Below, one piece after another: positions 5,565 to 6,243 of a DNA stretch of 6,243 nucleotides; position 1 is the first letter of the stretch; each line of letters begins with the position of its first letter. The stretch comes from Chloroflexota bacterium (GTDB taxonomy: Bacteria; Chloroflexota; Anaerolineae; CG2-30-64-16). The notes below the pieces were generated by a model, which was given only the letters and a program-made list of their open reading frames with translations, had not been told where the DNA came from and searched no databases. The position numbers and the translations under genes are program-made. The stretch is from contig JAKPQT010000339.1 of the NCBI GenBank assembly GCA_029555885.1, positions 1 through 6,243 of the forward strand, read 5' to 3'.

Positions 5565-6243
5565 ATGAACGCACAAATCCCAGAGCCCGCCATCCTCGAA
5601 GTCAGCAACCTCAAGACCTACTTCTTCCTCGAACGCGCGACCGTGCGCGCGGTCAACGGTGTCAGCTTCGCCCTGCCGCGCAAGAGCACGCTCGGCCTTG
5701 TGGGAGAAAGCGGCTGCGGCAAGAGCATCACTGCAATGTCCATCATGCGCCTGTACCAGGAGCCGCCGGGCAAGATCGTCGACGGCCAAATCTTCCTGCG
5801 CACCGGCGAGGGACAGGCCGTAGACATCACGACCCTGGACCCCAAGGGCCAGGAGATGCGCCACATCCGCGGCGGCGAAATCGCGATGGTGTTTCAGGAG
5901 CCAATGACTTCGCTCAACCCGCTGTACACCGTGGGCCGGCAGATTGCCGAGTCGGTGGAAATTCACCAGAAGGTGGGCCGCAAGGAGGCCATGGATCGCG
6001 CGCTGGAGATGCTGCACAAGGTCCAGATCAGCGCGCCCAAGCAACGGCTCAACGAGTTCCCCCACCAGATGAGCGGCGGCATGCGCCAGCGCGTCATGAT
6101 CGCCCTGGCGCTCTCCTGCAACCCAGACATCCTCATCGCGGACGAGCCGACGACCGCGCTGGATGTGACCGTCCAGGCGCAGATTCTCGACCTGATGCGC
6201 CAGCTGCAGGCCGACTTCGACTCCTCGATCCTGCTCATCACGC
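5565..6243 (+). CDS. Dpp/Opp-type ABC transporter ATP-binding protein (3'-truncated by window)
   Basis: The open frame runs to the window edge and gives the first 226 residues of a protein that usually has about 320-350. It is the cytoplasmic ATPase that would power import by a peptide/nickel-type permease. Visible motifs are Walker A GESGCGKS (47-54), Q-loop [11 protein letters not shown] (109-119, Q111), ABC signature MSGGMRQR (169-176), Walker B ILIADEP (189-195) with catalytic E194, and the D-loop ALDV. The frame breaks off at LLIT, just where the switch histidine is expected. EPMTSLNP and the long segment between Walker A and the Q-loop point to the DppD/OppD subunit. The start has only a weak purine-rich site (GTGAG, 5556-5560), fitting translation coupled to the preceding repressor gene. 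A second ATPase, permeases and a binding protein would be expected downstream. The substrate may be peptides or, given the LacI neighbour, oligosaccharides. Confidence 0.95.
   Translation, partial: MNAQIPEPAILEVSNLKTYFFLERATVRAVNGVSFALPRKSTLGLVGESGCGKSITAMSIMRLYQEPPGKIVDGQIFLRTGEGQAVDITTLDPKGQEMRHIRGGEIAMVFQEPMTSLNPLYTVGRQIAESVEIHQKVGRKEAMDRALEMLHKVQISAPKQRLNEFPHQMSGGMRQRVMIALALSCNPDILIADEPTTALDVTVQAQILDLMRQLQADFDSSILLIT

Noticed and set aside
4490..5614. Minus-strand open frame opposite the LacI-family gene
   Set aside because: It is antisense to a gene with complete LacI motifs and has no recognisable domain.
5538..6065. Minus-strand open frame opposite the ABC ATPase
   Set aside because: It is antisense to Walker A and Q-loop coding sequence; its Leu/Ala/His-rich translation has no motif.

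Overview
The window is GC-rich bacterial DNA with five recognisable protein genes, one of them cut by the right edge. The organism cannot be fixed from this sequence. High GC, a fused MurF-Alr enzyme, a lipoprotein-type binding protein, a LacI regulator and a Dpp/Opp-type ABC ATPase, together with a GxxExxY gene flanked by GGATT-rich repeats, would suit a Chloroflexota-like environmental bacterium. That is an inference of low to moderate confidence.

Left part (1-649): a small GxxExxY-family gene (PDDEXK nuclease fold) lies between two arms of a 67-bp inverted repeat, 1-67 and 583-649, ungapped with 60 of 67 identical. Each arm holds the last 11 codons of an alanine racemase reading frame, including the stop, followed by about 34 bp of GGATT-rich noncoding DNA. 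The right arm is the true 3' end of the neighbouring murF-alr gene. The left arm repeats that end in the opposite orientation, with only synonymous changes in the codons. The GxxExxY gene is also much less GC-rich than its neighbour (about 54% against over 70% in hand-counted blocks). This is the most unusual structure in the window: either a small cassette bounded by inverted repeats, or a nuclease gene lodged between two convergent alr 3' ends.

Middle (617-3235, minus strand): one long gene fuses MurF (UDP-MurNAc-tripeptide:D-Ala-D-Ala ligase) to Alr (alanine racemase), joining the first and last steps of the D-alanine branch of peptidoglycan synthesis. Its start has no Shine-Dalgarno but has a -10-like box 7 nt upstream, so its mRNA may be leaderless. 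A 94-bp divergent intergenic region also carries a near-consensus sigma-70 promoter for the rightward gene.

Right part (3330-6243, plus strand): a lipoprotein ABC-transporter substrate-binding protein of the iron/phosphonate-like type stands alone, without permease genes next to it. A 182-bp intergenic region then holds a sigma-70-like promoter with a dyad in its spacer, a spaced direct repeat, and a hairpin that would cover both the ribosome binding site and the GTG start of the next gene. That gene is a LacI-family repressor. Ten bases after it begins a Dpp/Opp-type ABC ATPase, truncated by the window. The tight spacing suggests that the repressor heads an operon for uptake of a peptide or oligosaccharide and may control itself and the transporter.

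No tRNA, rRNA, CRISPR array, insertion-sequence transposase or convincing rho-independent terminator was seen. No gene-free stretch exceeds 300 bases; the longest is 4380-4561.
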